26,841 nt of DNA from JAWOJB01 sp046484325 (GCA_046484325.1 JAWOJB010000104.1:1-26841); one strand, 5' to 3'. Numbered from the stretch's first letter, positions 13,759-22,754 are shown. Notes: generated from the sequence alone by a model not told the origin. Program-made: numbers and translations.

Positions 13759-13902
13759 GAGGGTCTGTGTGGTGGCAGCGATGCGGCTTCGACCCGGATC
13801 GCACACCGGCTGGTCGCGAGGGCCGAGAGGAAGGCCTCCCCGCCCGTTGCGACAGCCACCGGCGCGGTGCTCGCGATCGCGGGCTCGGCGACGATGGTGT
13901 AG
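13759..13902 (+). other. Coding-like fragment in a 317-bp gap, no start found
   Basis: In one plus-strand frame ending with TAG at 13900-13902, codon third positions are mostly G or C, and the peptide reads STRIAHRLVARAERKAS then a hydrophobic ATGAVLAIAGSATMV. No ATG or GTG with a ribosome site or -10 box begins it. It may be the tail of a decayed gene or chance in high-GC DNA. Nothing else recognisable lies between 13730 and 13934. Confidence 0.15.
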
Positions 13903-13934
13903 ATCTGGCCGCTCTGATCAGCGGAGCGCCATAG

Positions 13935-13966
13935 GAGATCGGGAGCCCCGGAGGGCTCCCGATCTC
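13935..13966 (-). terminator. Perfect 14-bp stem terminator of the RRM/IF-1 operon
   Basis: GAGATCGGGAGCCC (13935-13948) pairs without mismatch with GGGCTCCCGATCTC (13953-13966) around a CGGA loop. It is 26 bp past the IF-1-like stop codon. It is the strongest hairpin in the window; the flanks are not T-rich. Confidence 0.75.
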
Positions 13967-13991
13967 TCGTCTCGCCGTCGAATACCGCCTC

Positions 13992-14216
13992 TCAGCGGTA
14001 TCGCCACACGATCCGGCCTTTGGTGGGGTCGTAGGTGGACACGTCGACCTCCACCTCGTCGCCGGGGAGGATCCGAATCATCCGACCACGCCGCATCCGG
14101 CCGGCAGGCCGGGCCTCCACCTCGAGACCGCCCTCGAGTTCAACCCGAAACATGGCATTGCGGAGCACCTTGGTCACGGTGCCCTTCATCCGGATGTATT
14201 CGTCCTCGTCGGACAT
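13992..14216 (-). CDS. IF-1-like S1/OB-fold protein
   Basis: 74 residues. It has the IF-1 core: MKGTVTKVLRNAMFRVELEGG (10-30), MRRGRMIRILPGDEVEVDVSTYDPTKGRIVWRYR (41-74). Bacterial IF-1 binds the 30S A site during initiation. The segment EARPAGRMRRGRM replaces the nearly invariant HISGKMRxxY/Hx region of standard InfA, so this is likely a divergent paralogue; the canonical infA is normally in the ribosomal protein cluster with rpmJ, which is not here. Its ATG overlaps the last base of the RRM gene stop (TGATG), so it is translationally coupled to it. If no other infA exists in the genome this would be the essential copy. Terminator at 13935-13966. Confidence 0.85.
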   Translation of the reverse strand: MSDEDEYIRMKGTVTKVLRNAMFRVELEGGLEVEARPAGRMRRGRMIRILPGDEVEVDVSTYDPTKGRIVWRYR

Positions 14217-14488
14217 CAGTACCCGGGGTTGCGCGGTCCTCGGTCCGTACGGGGGCGGGCCTCGTTCACGCTGAGCCGCCGCCCGCCGACGTCGGCGTTG
14301 TCGAGGTCCTCGATCGCCCGCCGGGCCTCCTCGTCGTTCGGCATCTCGACGAAACCGAACCCCCGGGACCGGCCCGTGTCCCGGTCCATGATGATCTGGG
14401 CGGATTCGACTTCGCCGAACCGCCGGAACTCCGCAGCGAGATCCTCCGACGTCATCCGGAAGGACAGGTTGCCCACGTAGATGTTCAT
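14216..14488 (-). CDS. RRM-domain RNA-binding protein
   Basis: 90 residues, a single RNA recognition motif occupying residues 1 to about 78. RNP2 is IYVGNLSF (3-10) and RNP1 is RGFGFVEM (42-49); both carry the aromatic residues that stack on RNA. The tail VNEARPRTDRGPRNPGY is Arg/Pro-rich, as in the cyanobacterial and proteobacterial small RRM proteins, many of which are cold-induced. It probably binds single-stranded RNA in the cytoplasm. AAAGGAG lies 7 nt before the ATG. First gene of a two-gene operon with the IF-1-like protein. A TAGCGT -10 at 14569-14574 would give a leader of about 70-75 nt, long for this window, which leaves room for post-transcriptional control. Confidence 0.9.
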   Translation of the reverse strand: MNIYVGNLSFRMTSEDLAAEFRRFGEVESAQIIMDRDTGRSRGFGFVEMPNDEEARRAIEDLDNADVGGRRLSVNEARPRTDRGPRNPGY

Positions 14489-14568
14489 CCCGTGCTCCTT
14501 TGCACGTTCTCTTCGAGCCGGCCACCCAGGAGCACGAACCCGGTCGGACCCCTCGATCCGACTCGACC

Positions 14569-14574
14569 ACGCTA
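14569..14574 (-). promoter_or_regulatory. -10 box of the RRM/IF-1 operon
   Basis: TAGCGT on the minus strand, about 80 bp before the RRM start, has the same form as the other -10 boxes of the window. It implies a 5' leader of about 70-75 nt ending in AAAGGAG. No clear -35 box. Confidence 0.35.
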
Positions 14575-14627
14575 CCGAATCAGACCGGCGCGGCGAAAAC
14601 GATGTTGGCGGCGCCGGTTCCCCTCTT

Positions 14628-14735
14628 CCCCCTACCCCGCCGGCGGGGGCCACTTCCCACACTCGCCTCGCTCGTGGGGGACAAAGCTTCGCTCGTGGAG
14701 GACGAGGCCGGCGACCCTTCGGCCGGAGGTAGGGG
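14628..14735. repeat. Dispersed palindromic element, copy 3
   Basis: It starts with CCCCCTACC (14628-14636) and ends with the inverted partner GGTAGGGG (14728-14735). Inside are GCCGGCGGGGGCCAC, TCGTGGGGGACAAAGC and GGCCGGCG...CGGCCGG modules shared with copies 1 and 2, but the central hairpin CCCAC...GTGGGG is diverged. It lies between the tdh stop and the RRM promoter and fills much of a 302-bp gap. Confidence 0.7.
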
Positions 14736-14790
14736 CCAGGTTCGAGAGCAGATCAACCGACGAGGCTCGCAGGATCACGCCGCTTCACGT

Positions 14791-15812
14791 TCACTCCCAG
14801 TCGAGGACGACCTTGCCGCAACGACCCGAGCGCACCACCTCGAAGGCCTCCTCGTAGGCCGCCACGGGATACCGGTGGGTCACGACCCATGAGATGTCGA
14901 GGCCGCTTTGGAGCATCGCCGCCATCTTGTACCAGGTCTCGAAGATCCGCCGGCCGTAGATGCCCCGCACGGTGAGGCCCTTGAAGATGACCTCGTTGAG
15001 GTCCACCGTGACCTCGCTGGACGGGATCCCCAGCAGGGCCACCCGGCCGCCGTGGTTCATCACCCGGAGGAGATCGCGAAGCCCGGACTGGGCACCCGAC
15101 ATCTCCAACCCCACGTCGAAGCCCTCGGTCATCCCCAATCCGTCCATCACCGGCTCGAGCGCATCGACGGCGACGTTCACCACCCGATCCGCCCCCATCC
15201 CGGCGGCGAGCTCGAGCCGGAAAGCGTTGACATCGGAGACGACCACGAACCTGGCCCCGATGTGACGGACGATGGCGGCGGCCATGATCCCGATCGGCCC
15301 GGCCCCGGTGATGAGCACGTCCTCGCCCACCACATCGAAGGCCAGGGCGGTGTGGGTGGCGTTGCCCAGCGGGTCGAGGACCGAGGCGGTCTCGAAGGGG
15401 ATGTGGTCGGGAAGTGGGAACACGTTCTGGGCCGGGATGGACAGGTACTCGGCGAACGCCCCCGGCCGGGTCACTCCCACGCCCAGATGGTTGTGGCAGA
15501 AATTGCGCCGGCCGGCCCGGCAGTTCCGGCAGTGGCCGCACGTGATGTGGCCCTCGCCCGACACCCGCTGGCCGACTTCGAAACCCTCCACGTCGGCGCC
15601 GAGCCGGACGATCTCGCCGGCGAATTCGTGGCCGATGGTCAACGGCACGGGGATGGTCTTCGACGCCCAGGCATCCCAGTCGTAGATGTGGAGGTCGGTG
15701 CCGCAGATCGAGGTCTTCTTCACCCGGATCAGCACGTCGTGCACCCCGGGCCGGGGCACGTCCGCCTCCTCCATCCACAGGCCCGGCTCGGGCTTCGACT
15801 TCACGAGCGCCT

Positions 15813-15816
<4 letters not shown>
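14791..15816 (-). CDS. tdh: L-threonine 3-dehydrogenase
   Basis: 341 residues, the same as E. coli Tdh. Zinc-dependent medium-chain dehydrogenase that oxidises L-threonine to 2-amino-3-ketobutyrate with NAD+. Seen: the catalytic zinc site TSICGTDLHIYDWDAW (C38 with GHE at H63-E64), structural zinc cysteines in HITCGHCRNCRAGRRNFC, the Tdh hallmark LGVGVTRPGAFAEY, the Rossmann motif GAGPIGIMAAAI, and IYGRRIFETWYKMAAML near the C-terminus. GGAGG lies 7 nt upstream of the start. The start overlaps the kbl stop by 4 bp (ATGA), so the two are translated as a coupled pair; the unstable aminoketobutyrate can pass directly to Kbl. Confidence 0.95.
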
Positions 15817-17003
<1,187 letters not shown>

Positions 17004-17010
17004 GGACGTG

Positions 17011-17016
17011 AAGCTA
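17011..17016 (-). promoter_or_regulatory. Leaderless-type -10 box, kbl-tdh operon
   Basis: TAGCTT on the minus strand lies 7 nt before ATG 17003, without a Shine-Dalgarno sequence between. Confidence 0.5.
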
Positions 17017-17053
17017 CCCCTCGATGGGTCCCGGCCGCCACCGGCGACCGGCC

Positions 17054-19207
17054 CTAGCCGGGCCCGCCCGCCAGCCAGGCCTCGATCCGGGGCATGGCGG
17101 CCTCGTATCCGGCCTTTGCCACCTGCGGCGCCGTCTCGAACTCCAACAGCCCGGTGCCGCGGAGGTCCAGATCCAGATACAGGTCGATGTCGTCACCTGC
17201 CACCGTGCGGTCCCGCTCCCGAACCGAGGCGGTGATCATGGTGCGCATAAGGATGGCCGTGATCGCCGGATAGGCGTATCCCTTACCCCGGACCTTCGAC
17301 CGGAGGGCCTCCCAGCCCGAAACCGAGAGCTCCATCTCCCCTCTCGCTCGGGGGCCCCTTGGGGGCGCCACGTCGACGGCGATCACCCGTCCGGTGGGGA
17401 GGCGCCGGCGCATCACGTCGGCGGGCAGGTTGTTGAGCACCCCACCGTCGACGAGGAGGTCCTCGCCCACGGCCACCGGTGGCATCACACCGGGGATCGA
17501 GACGCTGGCCCGGATGGCGGTGGTCGCATCCCCGCGGCGATGCTCCACCTCGACGGCCCGGGTCAGGTTCGTGCTCATGCAGTAGAACGGGAGCCAGAAG
17601 TCCTCGATGTCCCATCCGCCGTACTGGGCGGCGATGCTCGCGGTGATCCGCCGTCCCTTGACCAGTGACACCACGGGGATCGTGTAGTCCAGCAGGCCGG
17701 CGAAGAGCCGGGTGGTGATCGCCAGGCGATCCTCGGCACCGAGGCCCTGGGCGAGAAGCCCTCCCAGCGACGCTCCGATCGAGGTCCCGCCGACCACATC
17801 GACCGTGACACCCAGCTCCTCGAGGGCCCGCTGCACGCCGAGATGGGCGAACCCCCTGGCACCACCCCCGCCGAGCACCAGGCCCGTGGCGGTGCCCGCC
17901 ACCAGTCGGGCGAGCCGCCCGAGGTCCGCCCCCGACCCCTCGCGAACGTGGACCACCTCGACATCCGGCCATCGTTCGAGGATCGTCGCGGTGGAGCGGG
18001 GCCGCTCGGTACCCGACGGATGGTGGACGGCGACATAGATCTCGGCGTGGGCTGACGCCTTCGAGAGGTGGGCGTCGATCATCGCCGTCTCGGCCAGGTC
18101 GGGCGCCGGGGAGACGACGATCACGATGAGATCGGCTCCCCGAACGGCCTGTGCCGACCAGGCCGTCGGCTCTCGATCCGTCTCGCACACCAGATAGGTG
18201 TGCTCGAGCTCGAGCTCGTGGAGCAGGCGACCGACCCGGATCGCTCCCGAGGACCTCGGCTCTGCCTGCGAGACCCCCTCCCGGCCGAGCCACTCGTCCA
18301 CTCGTGAGCCACTGACGTGGGCGACGGTCCCGTGCCGACCGATCGCCTCGACCAGGCGCGAAGCGACCGTTCGCTCGACTTCACCGCATGTGACGACCAG
18401 GGCGATCGAACGCTCCCGCCTGTCGCGCGACGAAAAGGTCGACGACCGCCGAGCGAGCTGCAGCACCACCGGGACGAGCGCGGCGGGGTGACGCTCGAGC
18501 AGAGCCAGGAACGGCACCAGCGGGATCCGGACGAGGATCGAGTCACGGACGGCGACCGCGGTCACGGCTCTCGGCTCACCGACGACGAGGCCGGTCTCGC
18601 CGACGAACCGATCACGGCCGACCTCGCCCACGATCACGGGCGTATCGCTCGAGGCGCCCGAGAGCAGCCGGATCCGCCCAGAAATCACCAGGTAGCCGGA
18701 ATCGGATAGATCGCCCTCGGTGAACAGCACATCGCCGGAGAGGAGCCGGACCCAGTCGGCGGCCGCCTCGATCTCATCGAGCAGATCGACCCGGGAGGAA
18801 CCGACCAACCTGGCCAAGGTCTCCCGGAGATGCACTCGCTCGAGCCTGCGGGCGGCCTCCGCCTCCAGCCTCGCTGCGAACTCCGGGGCTGCATCCAGCA
18901 GGACCTCGAAGAGCTCGGGGTCGTAGCCGAGGGCCTTGAGGTGCGACGCAGCCCGCACCGTCGCCGTCCTCACCCCACCGGCGACCACGGCGACCTCCCC
19001 GGCCACGTCCCCCGGACCGAGCTCGACGAGAACCGAGCCGGTCGAAGGGTCGAGCACCTCGGCGGTGCCCTCGACCACGAGATAGACGCGTCGGTCGGAG
19101 TCACCTTCCTCGATCAGGACGCCACCGGCAGGGAACTCGTGTGTCTCGGCGCCGTCGATGTGCGCCCACTCGAGCCCGGTGGCCCCCAAGTCCTCCCCAT
19201 GCGACAC
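17054..19207 (-). CDS. Two-cNMP-domain patatin-like phospholipase (NTE type)
   Basis: 717 residues. Residues about 15-120 and 140-250 are two cyclic-nucleotide-binding-like beta-barrels (FPAGGVLIEEGDSDRRVYLVVEG; LSGDVLFTEGDLSDSGYLVISG...VGETGLVVGEPRAVT). Residues about 265-435 are the linker found in neuropathy-target-esterase homologues (IALVVTCGEVERTVASRLVEAI; GADLIVIVVSP). Residues about 441-610 are patatin: oxyanion loop GGGGARGFAHLG (446-457), nucleophile S476 in GGTSIGAS, and D587 in the DGG dyad with NNLPADVMR. It should hydrolyse (lyso)phospholipids, possibly gated by ligand binding to the N-terminal domains. Whether they bind a nucleotide is not shown by the sequence: the canonical Arg of the phosphate cassette is not clear in the first. 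GTG 19207 is fixed by TAGGTT 8 nt upstream; the much longer open frame overlaps the divergent synthase gene and is not real. Confidence 0.9.
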   Translation of the reverse strand: MSHGEDLGATGLEWAHIDGAETHEFPAGGVLIEEGDSDRRVYLVVEGTAEVLDPSTGSVLVELGPGDVAGEVAVVAGGVRTATVRAASHLKALGYDPELFEVLLDAAPEFAARLEAEAARRLERVHLRETLARLVGSSRVDLLDEIEAAADWVRLLSGDVLFTEGDLSDSGYLVISGRIRLLSGASSDTPVIVGEVGRDRFVGETGLVVGEPRAVTAVAVRDSILVRIPLVPFLALLERHPAALVPVVLQLARRSSTFSSRDRRERSIALVVTCGEVERTVASRLVEAIGRHGTVAHVSGSRVDEWLGREGVSQAEPRSSGAIRVGRLLHELELEHTYLVCETDREPTAWSAQAVRGADLIVIVVSPAPDLAETAMIDAHLSKASAHAEIYVAVHHPSGTERPRSTATILERWPDVEVVHVREGSGADLGRLARLVAGTATGLVLGGGGARGFAHLGVQRALEELGVTVDVVGGTSIGASLGGLLAQGLGAEDRLAITTRLFAGLLDYTIPVVSLVKGRRITASIAAQYGGWDIEDFWLPFYCMSTNLTRAVEVEHRRGDATTAIRASVSIPGVMPPVAVGEDLLVDGGVLNNLPADVMRRRLPTGRVIAVDVAPPRGPRARGEMELSVSGWEALRSKVRGKGYAYPAITAILMRTMITASVRERDRTVAGDDIDLYLDLDLRGTGLLEFETAPQVAKAGYEAAMPRIEAWLAGGPG

Positions 19208-19215
19208 GGCGCACG

Positions 19216-19221
19216 AACCTA
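19216..19221 (-). promoter_or_regulatory. Leaderless-type -10 box, patatin gene
   Basis: TAGGTT on the minus strand lies 8 nt before GTG 19207. It decides the start of a gene whose open frame continues more than 1 kb upstream. Confidence 0.5.
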
Positions 19222-19261
19222 GCACGCAGAGTCGAACCCGCCCGGGCCGACCCGACCCCGG

Positions 19262-19267
19262 TACCGT
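19262..19267 (+). promoter_or_regulatory. -10 box of the ketoacyl synthase gene
   Basis: TACCGT lies 21 nt before ATG 19289, giving a short leader with GAGAGGAGAGG. It is divergent from the patatin promoter 40 bp away. Confidence 0.4.
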
Positions 19268-19288
19268 CACGGCATCGAGAGGAGAGGC

Positions 19289-20296
19289 ATGCTGCGGTCG
19301 CGTATCACAGGGGTCGGTTCGTATCTGCCCCCCAGGGTGGTCACCAACGACGACCTGGCGGCCATGATGGACACGTCCGACGAGTGGATCGTCAGCCGCA
19401 CCGGGATCCACGAGCGGCACTGGGTCGACGAGAACACCTCCACCACCGACCTGGGCCTCGAGGCCGCCAACCGGGCTCTCGCCTCGGCGGGCATCGCCAA
19501 GGAGGACCTCGACCTGCTCGTGTTCGCCACCCTCTCGCCCGACCACGAGTTCCCCGGCAATGCCTGCTTCCTCCAGGCGAAGATGGACCTGCCCGGGCTG
19601 CCCGCCCTCGACATCCGCCAGCAGTGCACCGGGTTCGTGTACGCCGTGTCCGTCACCGATGCCCTGATCCGGACCGGCGCCTACCGGACGGCGCTCGTGG
19701 TGGGAGCCGAGGTCCACTCGAAGGGCCTCGACATCTCGACCGAGGGACGCGACCTGAGCGTGCTCTTCGGCGACGGTGCCGGCGCGGTGGTGCTCCAGGC
19801 GACCGACGTCCAGGACCCGCGGACCGAGTCGTGCGTCCTGTCCGCCCATCTCCACGCCGACGGGAGCTTCGCAAAGAGCCTCTGGCTCCCCGCACCCGGC
19901 ATGGTCTACCCGCGCTTCATGAGCCCCGACCTCATGGAGGCCGGCCTCCACTACCCGCAGATGGATGGGCGGACGGTTTTCGTGCATGCCGTCACCCAGA
20001 TGCCCGCGGCCGTCCACGAGGCTCTCGACCACAACGGCTTCACCACCGACGACGTCGACCTCTTCGTCTTCCACCAGGCCAATCAGCGGATCAACGAGGC
20101 CGTCGCCCACCGGCTGGGTGCCCCGCCCGAAAAGGTGGTGAACACGATCGACCACACCGCCAACACCACCGCCGCCACCATCCCGATCTGCCTCGATGAG
20201 GCCGTCACGGCCGGTCGCCTCGAACCGGGGATGCTCGTGGCGGTGGCGGCCTTCGGGAGCGGGTTCACGTGGGGTTCGCTCTTGTTGCGCTGGTGA
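19289..20296 (+). CDS. 3-oxoacyl-ACP synthase III (FabH-like)
   Basis: 335 residues. Thiolase-fold KAS III that condenses an acyl-CoA starter with malonyl-ACP. The triad is complete: C113 in DIRQQCTGFVYA, H262 in VFHQANQRI and N292 in HTANTTAATIP. Also present are TSDEWIVSRTGIHERHW (29-45), GDGAGAVVLQ (161-170) and the terminal FGSGFTWGSLLLRW. No other fatty-acid synthesis gene is adjacent, and the substrate-channel residues differ from E. coli FabH (GLHYPQMDGRTVFVHAV), so it may prime a branched, secondary or polyketide-like pathway instead of bulk synthesis. The ATG has GAGAGGAGAGG just upstream. It is divergent from the patatin lipase gene; a joint role in lipid turnover is only suggestive. 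Confidence 0.9.
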   Translation: MLRSRITGVGSYLPPRVVTNDDLAAMMDTSDEWIVSRTGIHERHWVDENTSTTDLGLEAANRALASAGIAKEDLDLLVFATLSPDHEFPGNACFLQAKMDLPGLPALDIRQQCTGFVYAVSVTDALIRTGAYRTALVVGAEVHSKGLDISTEGRDLSVLFGDGAGAVVLQATDVQDPRTESCVLSAHLHADGSFAKSLWLPAPGMVYPRFMSPDLMEAGLHYPQMDGRTVFVHAVTQMPAAVHEALDHNGFTTDDVDLFVFHQANQRINEAVAHRLGAPPEKVVNTIDHTANTTAATIPICLDEAVTAGRLEPGMLVAVAAFGSGFTWGSLLLRW

Positions 20297-20325
20297 CGCG
20301 AGACCCGGTCCCGCCCGAACCGCCG

Positions 20326-20331
20326 TAGCCT
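20326..20331 (+). promoter_or_regulatory. Leaderless-type -10 box, PAC2 gene
   Basis: TAGCCT lies 6 nt before ATG 20338. It is inside the 41-bp gap after the synthase gene. Confidence 0.55.
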
Positions 20332-20337
20332 GGGGCC

Positions 20338-21159
20338 ATGCCACTCTACGACCTCGTCGAACCGGGTCGCCTCACCGCCCCGGTGCTGGTGGTCGCCCTC
20401 GACGGTTGGGTCAACGCCGGGTCGGCCGCCACGACCGCCTCCATCGCCCTCGCCGAGGAAGGCGAGGTGATCGCCTCGTTCGACGGCGACGCCCTGTTCG
20501 ACTATCGCCTCACTCGCCCGACCATCGACTTCGAGGAGGGCGTGATGGAGCGGGTGGCCTGGCCTTCGCTCGACCTGATCCGGCGGGGCCTGCCGGGACG
20601 CGACCTCCTCGTGCTCACCGGCACCGAGCCGAGCTGGAACTGGCGCAGGCTCTCGGCCGAGCTCGCCGACCTCGCCGTTCACCTCGGCGTGGTCGAGCAC
20701 GTGTCGTTGGGGGGTATCCCCTGGGCCACGCCCCACACCCGTCCGGTGTCCATGATCTCTACCGCCTCGAGCCGTGAGCGCACGTCCGGCGACCATCCCG
20801 AAGGCCTGCTCCGCGTGCCCGGATCGGCGGTGAGCGTCATCGAACACGCCGTGGCCGATCAGGGGATCCCCACAGTCGGGTTCTGGGCCCGCGTGCCCCA
20901 CTATGTGGGCACGGAGTTCGCGGCGGCGGCGCTCGCCCTCATCGAGCGTCTGGAGGTCCACCTGGGTGTAGAGATCCCGACGGGCGACCTGGCCGAGGAG
21001 GTGGAGCGTCAGCGCGCCCAGCTCGACGCGGTCGTCGCAGCCCGCCCCGACCTCGTCACGATGGTGGGTCGGCTCGAGGAGCTCGTCGACCACCAGGAGG
21101 CGATCTCCGGCGAGCAGCTCGCCTCCGAGATCGAGCGGTTCCTGAGAGGCCAGGATTAG
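20338..21159 (+). CDS. PAC2 family protein
   Basis: 273 residues. The N-terminal LVVALDGWVNAGSAATTAS (17-35), the central DLLVLTGTEPSWNWRRLSAELADLA, and HTRPVSMISTASS followed by GFWARVPHYVG belong to the PAC2 family, whose eukaryotic members are proteasome assembly chaperones; actinobacterial relatives (such as M. tuberculosis Rv2125) are conserved but not assigned. In actinobacteria with a proteasome the gene is often thought to be linked to its assembly, though no proteasome genes are in this window. The C-terminal third is helical and charged (LAEEVERQRAQLDAVVAARPDLVTMV) and probably coiled coil. The gene starts 41 bp after the synthase gene with its own leaderless-type promoter. A heptamer tandem repeat begins 8 bp after its stop. 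Confidence 0.85.
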   Translation: MPLYDLVEPGRLTAPVLVVALDGWVNAGSAATTASIALAEEGEVIASFDGDALFDYRLTRPTIDFEEGVMERVAWPSLDLIRRGLPGRDLLVLTGTEPSWNWRRLSAELADLAVHLGVVEHVSLGGIPWATPHTRPVSMISTASSRERTSGDHPEGLLRVPGSAVSVIEHAVADQGIPTVGFWARVPHYVGTEFAAAALALIERLEVHLGVEIPTGDLAEEVERQRAQLDAVVAARPDLVTMVGRLEELVDHQEAISGEQLASEIERFLRGQD

Positions 21160-21167
21160 GACCCACG

Positions 21168-21244
21168 CCTCACGTCTCACGTCTCACGTCTCACGTCTCA
21201 CGTCTCACGTCTCACGTCTCACGTCTCACGTCTCACGTCTCACG
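21168..21244. repeat. Tandem repeat of TCTCACG (11 units)
   Basis: Ten perfect copies of the heptamer TCTCACG occupy 21175-21244, preceded by one variant CCTCACG at 21168-21174. It is short, non-coding and directly joined to the palindromic element at 21252. Each unit contains ACG and CTCAC; there are no spacers, so this is not CRISPR. Confidence 0.95.
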
Positions 21245-21251
21245 CCGAGAG

Positions 21252-21374
21252 AGGTTTGTCCCCCACGCAGTGGGGGAAGGGGCCCCCGTCGCCGAAGGCG
21301 GTGGGGTAGGGGGACCGCCCCACCAACGCCGCTCGCGGGCTGTCGGCCCCAGCCTCCGGCTGGGGGACAAACCT
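21252..21374. repeat. Dispersed palindromic element, copy 4, with 14-bp terminal inverted repeats
   Basis: AGGTTTGTCCCCCA (21252-21265) is a perfect inverted partner of TGGGGGACAAACCT (21361-21374). Inside, reversed relative to copies 1-2, are CCCCCAC-GCA-GTGGGGG, AAGGGGCCCCC, CGCC-GAA-GGCG and GGGTAGGGGGACCGCC. It fills the space between the heptamers and the oxidoreductase stop, so it could act as its terminator. Confidence 0.75.
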
Positions 21375-21380
21375 GGCTCC

Positions 21381-22748
21381 TCACAACTGCCCTGTGTCCG
21401 CGACCTGGCTGATCTCCTCGAGATACGCCGGGTCGTCGTACCGCGAGAGCAGGAAGGCGGGTGCGTAGCCGGGCAATGGGGACCCGGTGGCGTGGAGAGC
21501 GGCGAGCTCCCCCGCCCCCGCCGCCGCCATCACCCCGAATCCAGACAGCGCGCCGCACACCACGAAGCCCTCCGGTCCGGCCGGGCCGACGAGCGGCCGG
21601 TTCTCGACCGTCTTCGTGTAATACCCGCCGTCGACCACCGGCACGGGCAGGCGGTCCAGATACCGGGACATGCCCGGGAGCATCGCCGTCATCCCGCGCA
21701 GCACGACCTCCGGGTAGAGGGGATCGACGGGGAGCGGGAAAACCGGTTCGGTGTGCACGGCCCGGTGGTACTCCCACAGCGCCAGCACCCACGGCGACTC
21801 CGGCCCTCCTTCCGGCCTACCGTGGCAGGCCGCCGGCATCTCGGCCACCAGCTCGTGACGGCCCTCCGACTCGAGCATCTGGCGTTCGGCCCCGTCCCAG
21901 GCCAGACGCTGGGGGTCGTTCCAGATGAGCATCGGTGCGTCGCGTGGCACGGTACCGAGCCGATCGCGAAATCCGACCTTGTGATGAACTTCGTGGTGGA
22001 CCGGGAGATCGACAGCGGCGAGACGGCCGACCTCGGCGATCATCGGGCCGGCCGCATCGATCAGCGCCGGCGTCTCGATCCTTGACCCGTCCGAGAGCAC
22101 CACCGCCTGCACCCCTCCCCGGATCTCCACCCCGGTCACCGGCATGTCCACAACCACCGCCCCGGCCCGGAGGGCCTGCTCGAGCATCCAGGCCCCCAAC
22201 TGCTGGGCCGAGAACCAGCCTGCCCGGCGGGCATGGAGCCCCCCGACCGTGTCCTCGGTCAGATAGGGAAACTGGCGTCGGAGCGCCTCGCCGTCGAGGA
22301 AGAGATCGGCCCCGTCGCGTACCCCCTGCCACCCCGCTGCCGGCGACGGCCGGTAGGCAGGATCCTTCGGCCCACCGCGATGGACCCGCAGCTCGCCGGC
22401 CCCGGCCGCCGAGGCCACCTCGGCCGATCGACGAAGCACATCGAGACGATCAGGATCGGCGGTCACGTACAGGTATCCGCGACGGTTGAGCCCAAAGGCA
22501 TCTCCCGACTCCTCGGCGAGCTCTTCGAGCAGGTCGACCGACCGCTGCATCAACGACACCATTGGTGCGTTGGGCCACCACGTCCGGTAGCACTCGGTCG
22601 ACTTGTCCGAGGTCAGGGTCAGTGGTGGCCGTGGGTCACACACGACCACCCTCCCCACGCCCAGGCGAACGGTCAGGTGGAAGGTGGCCGCGATCCCGGC
22701 GATCCCGGCGCCGGCCACCACCGCCTCGGCCGATCGGGGCATGTCCAC
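21381..22748 (-). CDS. FAD-dependent oxidoreductase (DAO family)
   Basis: 455 residues. The N-terminal dinucleotide-binding motif VVAGAGIAGIAATFHL (10-25) and the C-terminal FAD-closing region VVDGGYYTKTVENRPLVGP, FVVCGALSGFGVMAAAGAGELAAL belong to the D-amino-acid oxidase/glycine oxidase/sarcosine dehydrogenase group. Between them STECYRTWWPNAPMVSLMQRSVDLLEELAEE and GGLHARRAGWFSAQQLGAWMLEQA are typical. Oxidation of a small amine or N-methyl amino acid is likely; the substrate is not deducible. Start: GTG 22748 is preferred over ATG 22742 because TACGCT lies 6 nt upstream of the GTG. It ends 6 bp after the palindromic element at 21252-21374. Divergent from the GNAT gene, with only 56 bp between the two start codons. 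Confidence 0.85.
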   Translation of the reverse strand: MDMPRSAEAVVAGAGIAGIAATFHLTVRLGVGRVVVCDPRPPLTLTSDKSTECYRTWWPNAPMVSLMQRSVDLLEELAEESGDAFGLNRRGYLYVTADPDRLDVLRRSAEVASAAGAGELRVHRGGPKDPAYRPSPAAGWQGVRDGADLFLDGEALRRQFPYLTEDTVGGLHARRAGWFSAQQLGAWMLEQALRAGAVVVDMPVTGVEIRGGVQAVVLSDGSRIETPALIDAAGPMIAEVGRLAAVDLPVHHEVHHKVGFRDRLGTVPRDAPMLIWNDPQRLAWDGAERQMLESEGRHELVAEMPAACHGRPEGGPESPWVLALWEYHRAVHTEPVFPLPVDPLYPEVVLRGMTAMLPGMSRYLDRLPVPVVDGGYYTKTVENRPLVGPAGPEGFVVCGALSGFGVMAAAGAGELAALHATGSPLPGYAPAFLLSRYDDPAYLEEISQVADTGQL

Positions 22749-22754
22749 GGCGAG

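Noticed and set aside
14481..14892. Plus-strand reading frames across the RRM operon leader and copy 3
   Set aside because: They pass through the palindromic element and have no family similarity or start signal.
19208..20344. N-terminal extension of the patatin gene by 379 residues
   Set aside because: The extension is antisense to the FabH-like gene and has no domain; the GTG at 19207 has a -10 box at the usual distance.
21168..21244. CRISPR-like array
   Set aside because: The repeat is a 7-bp unit without spacers, and there are no cas genes.
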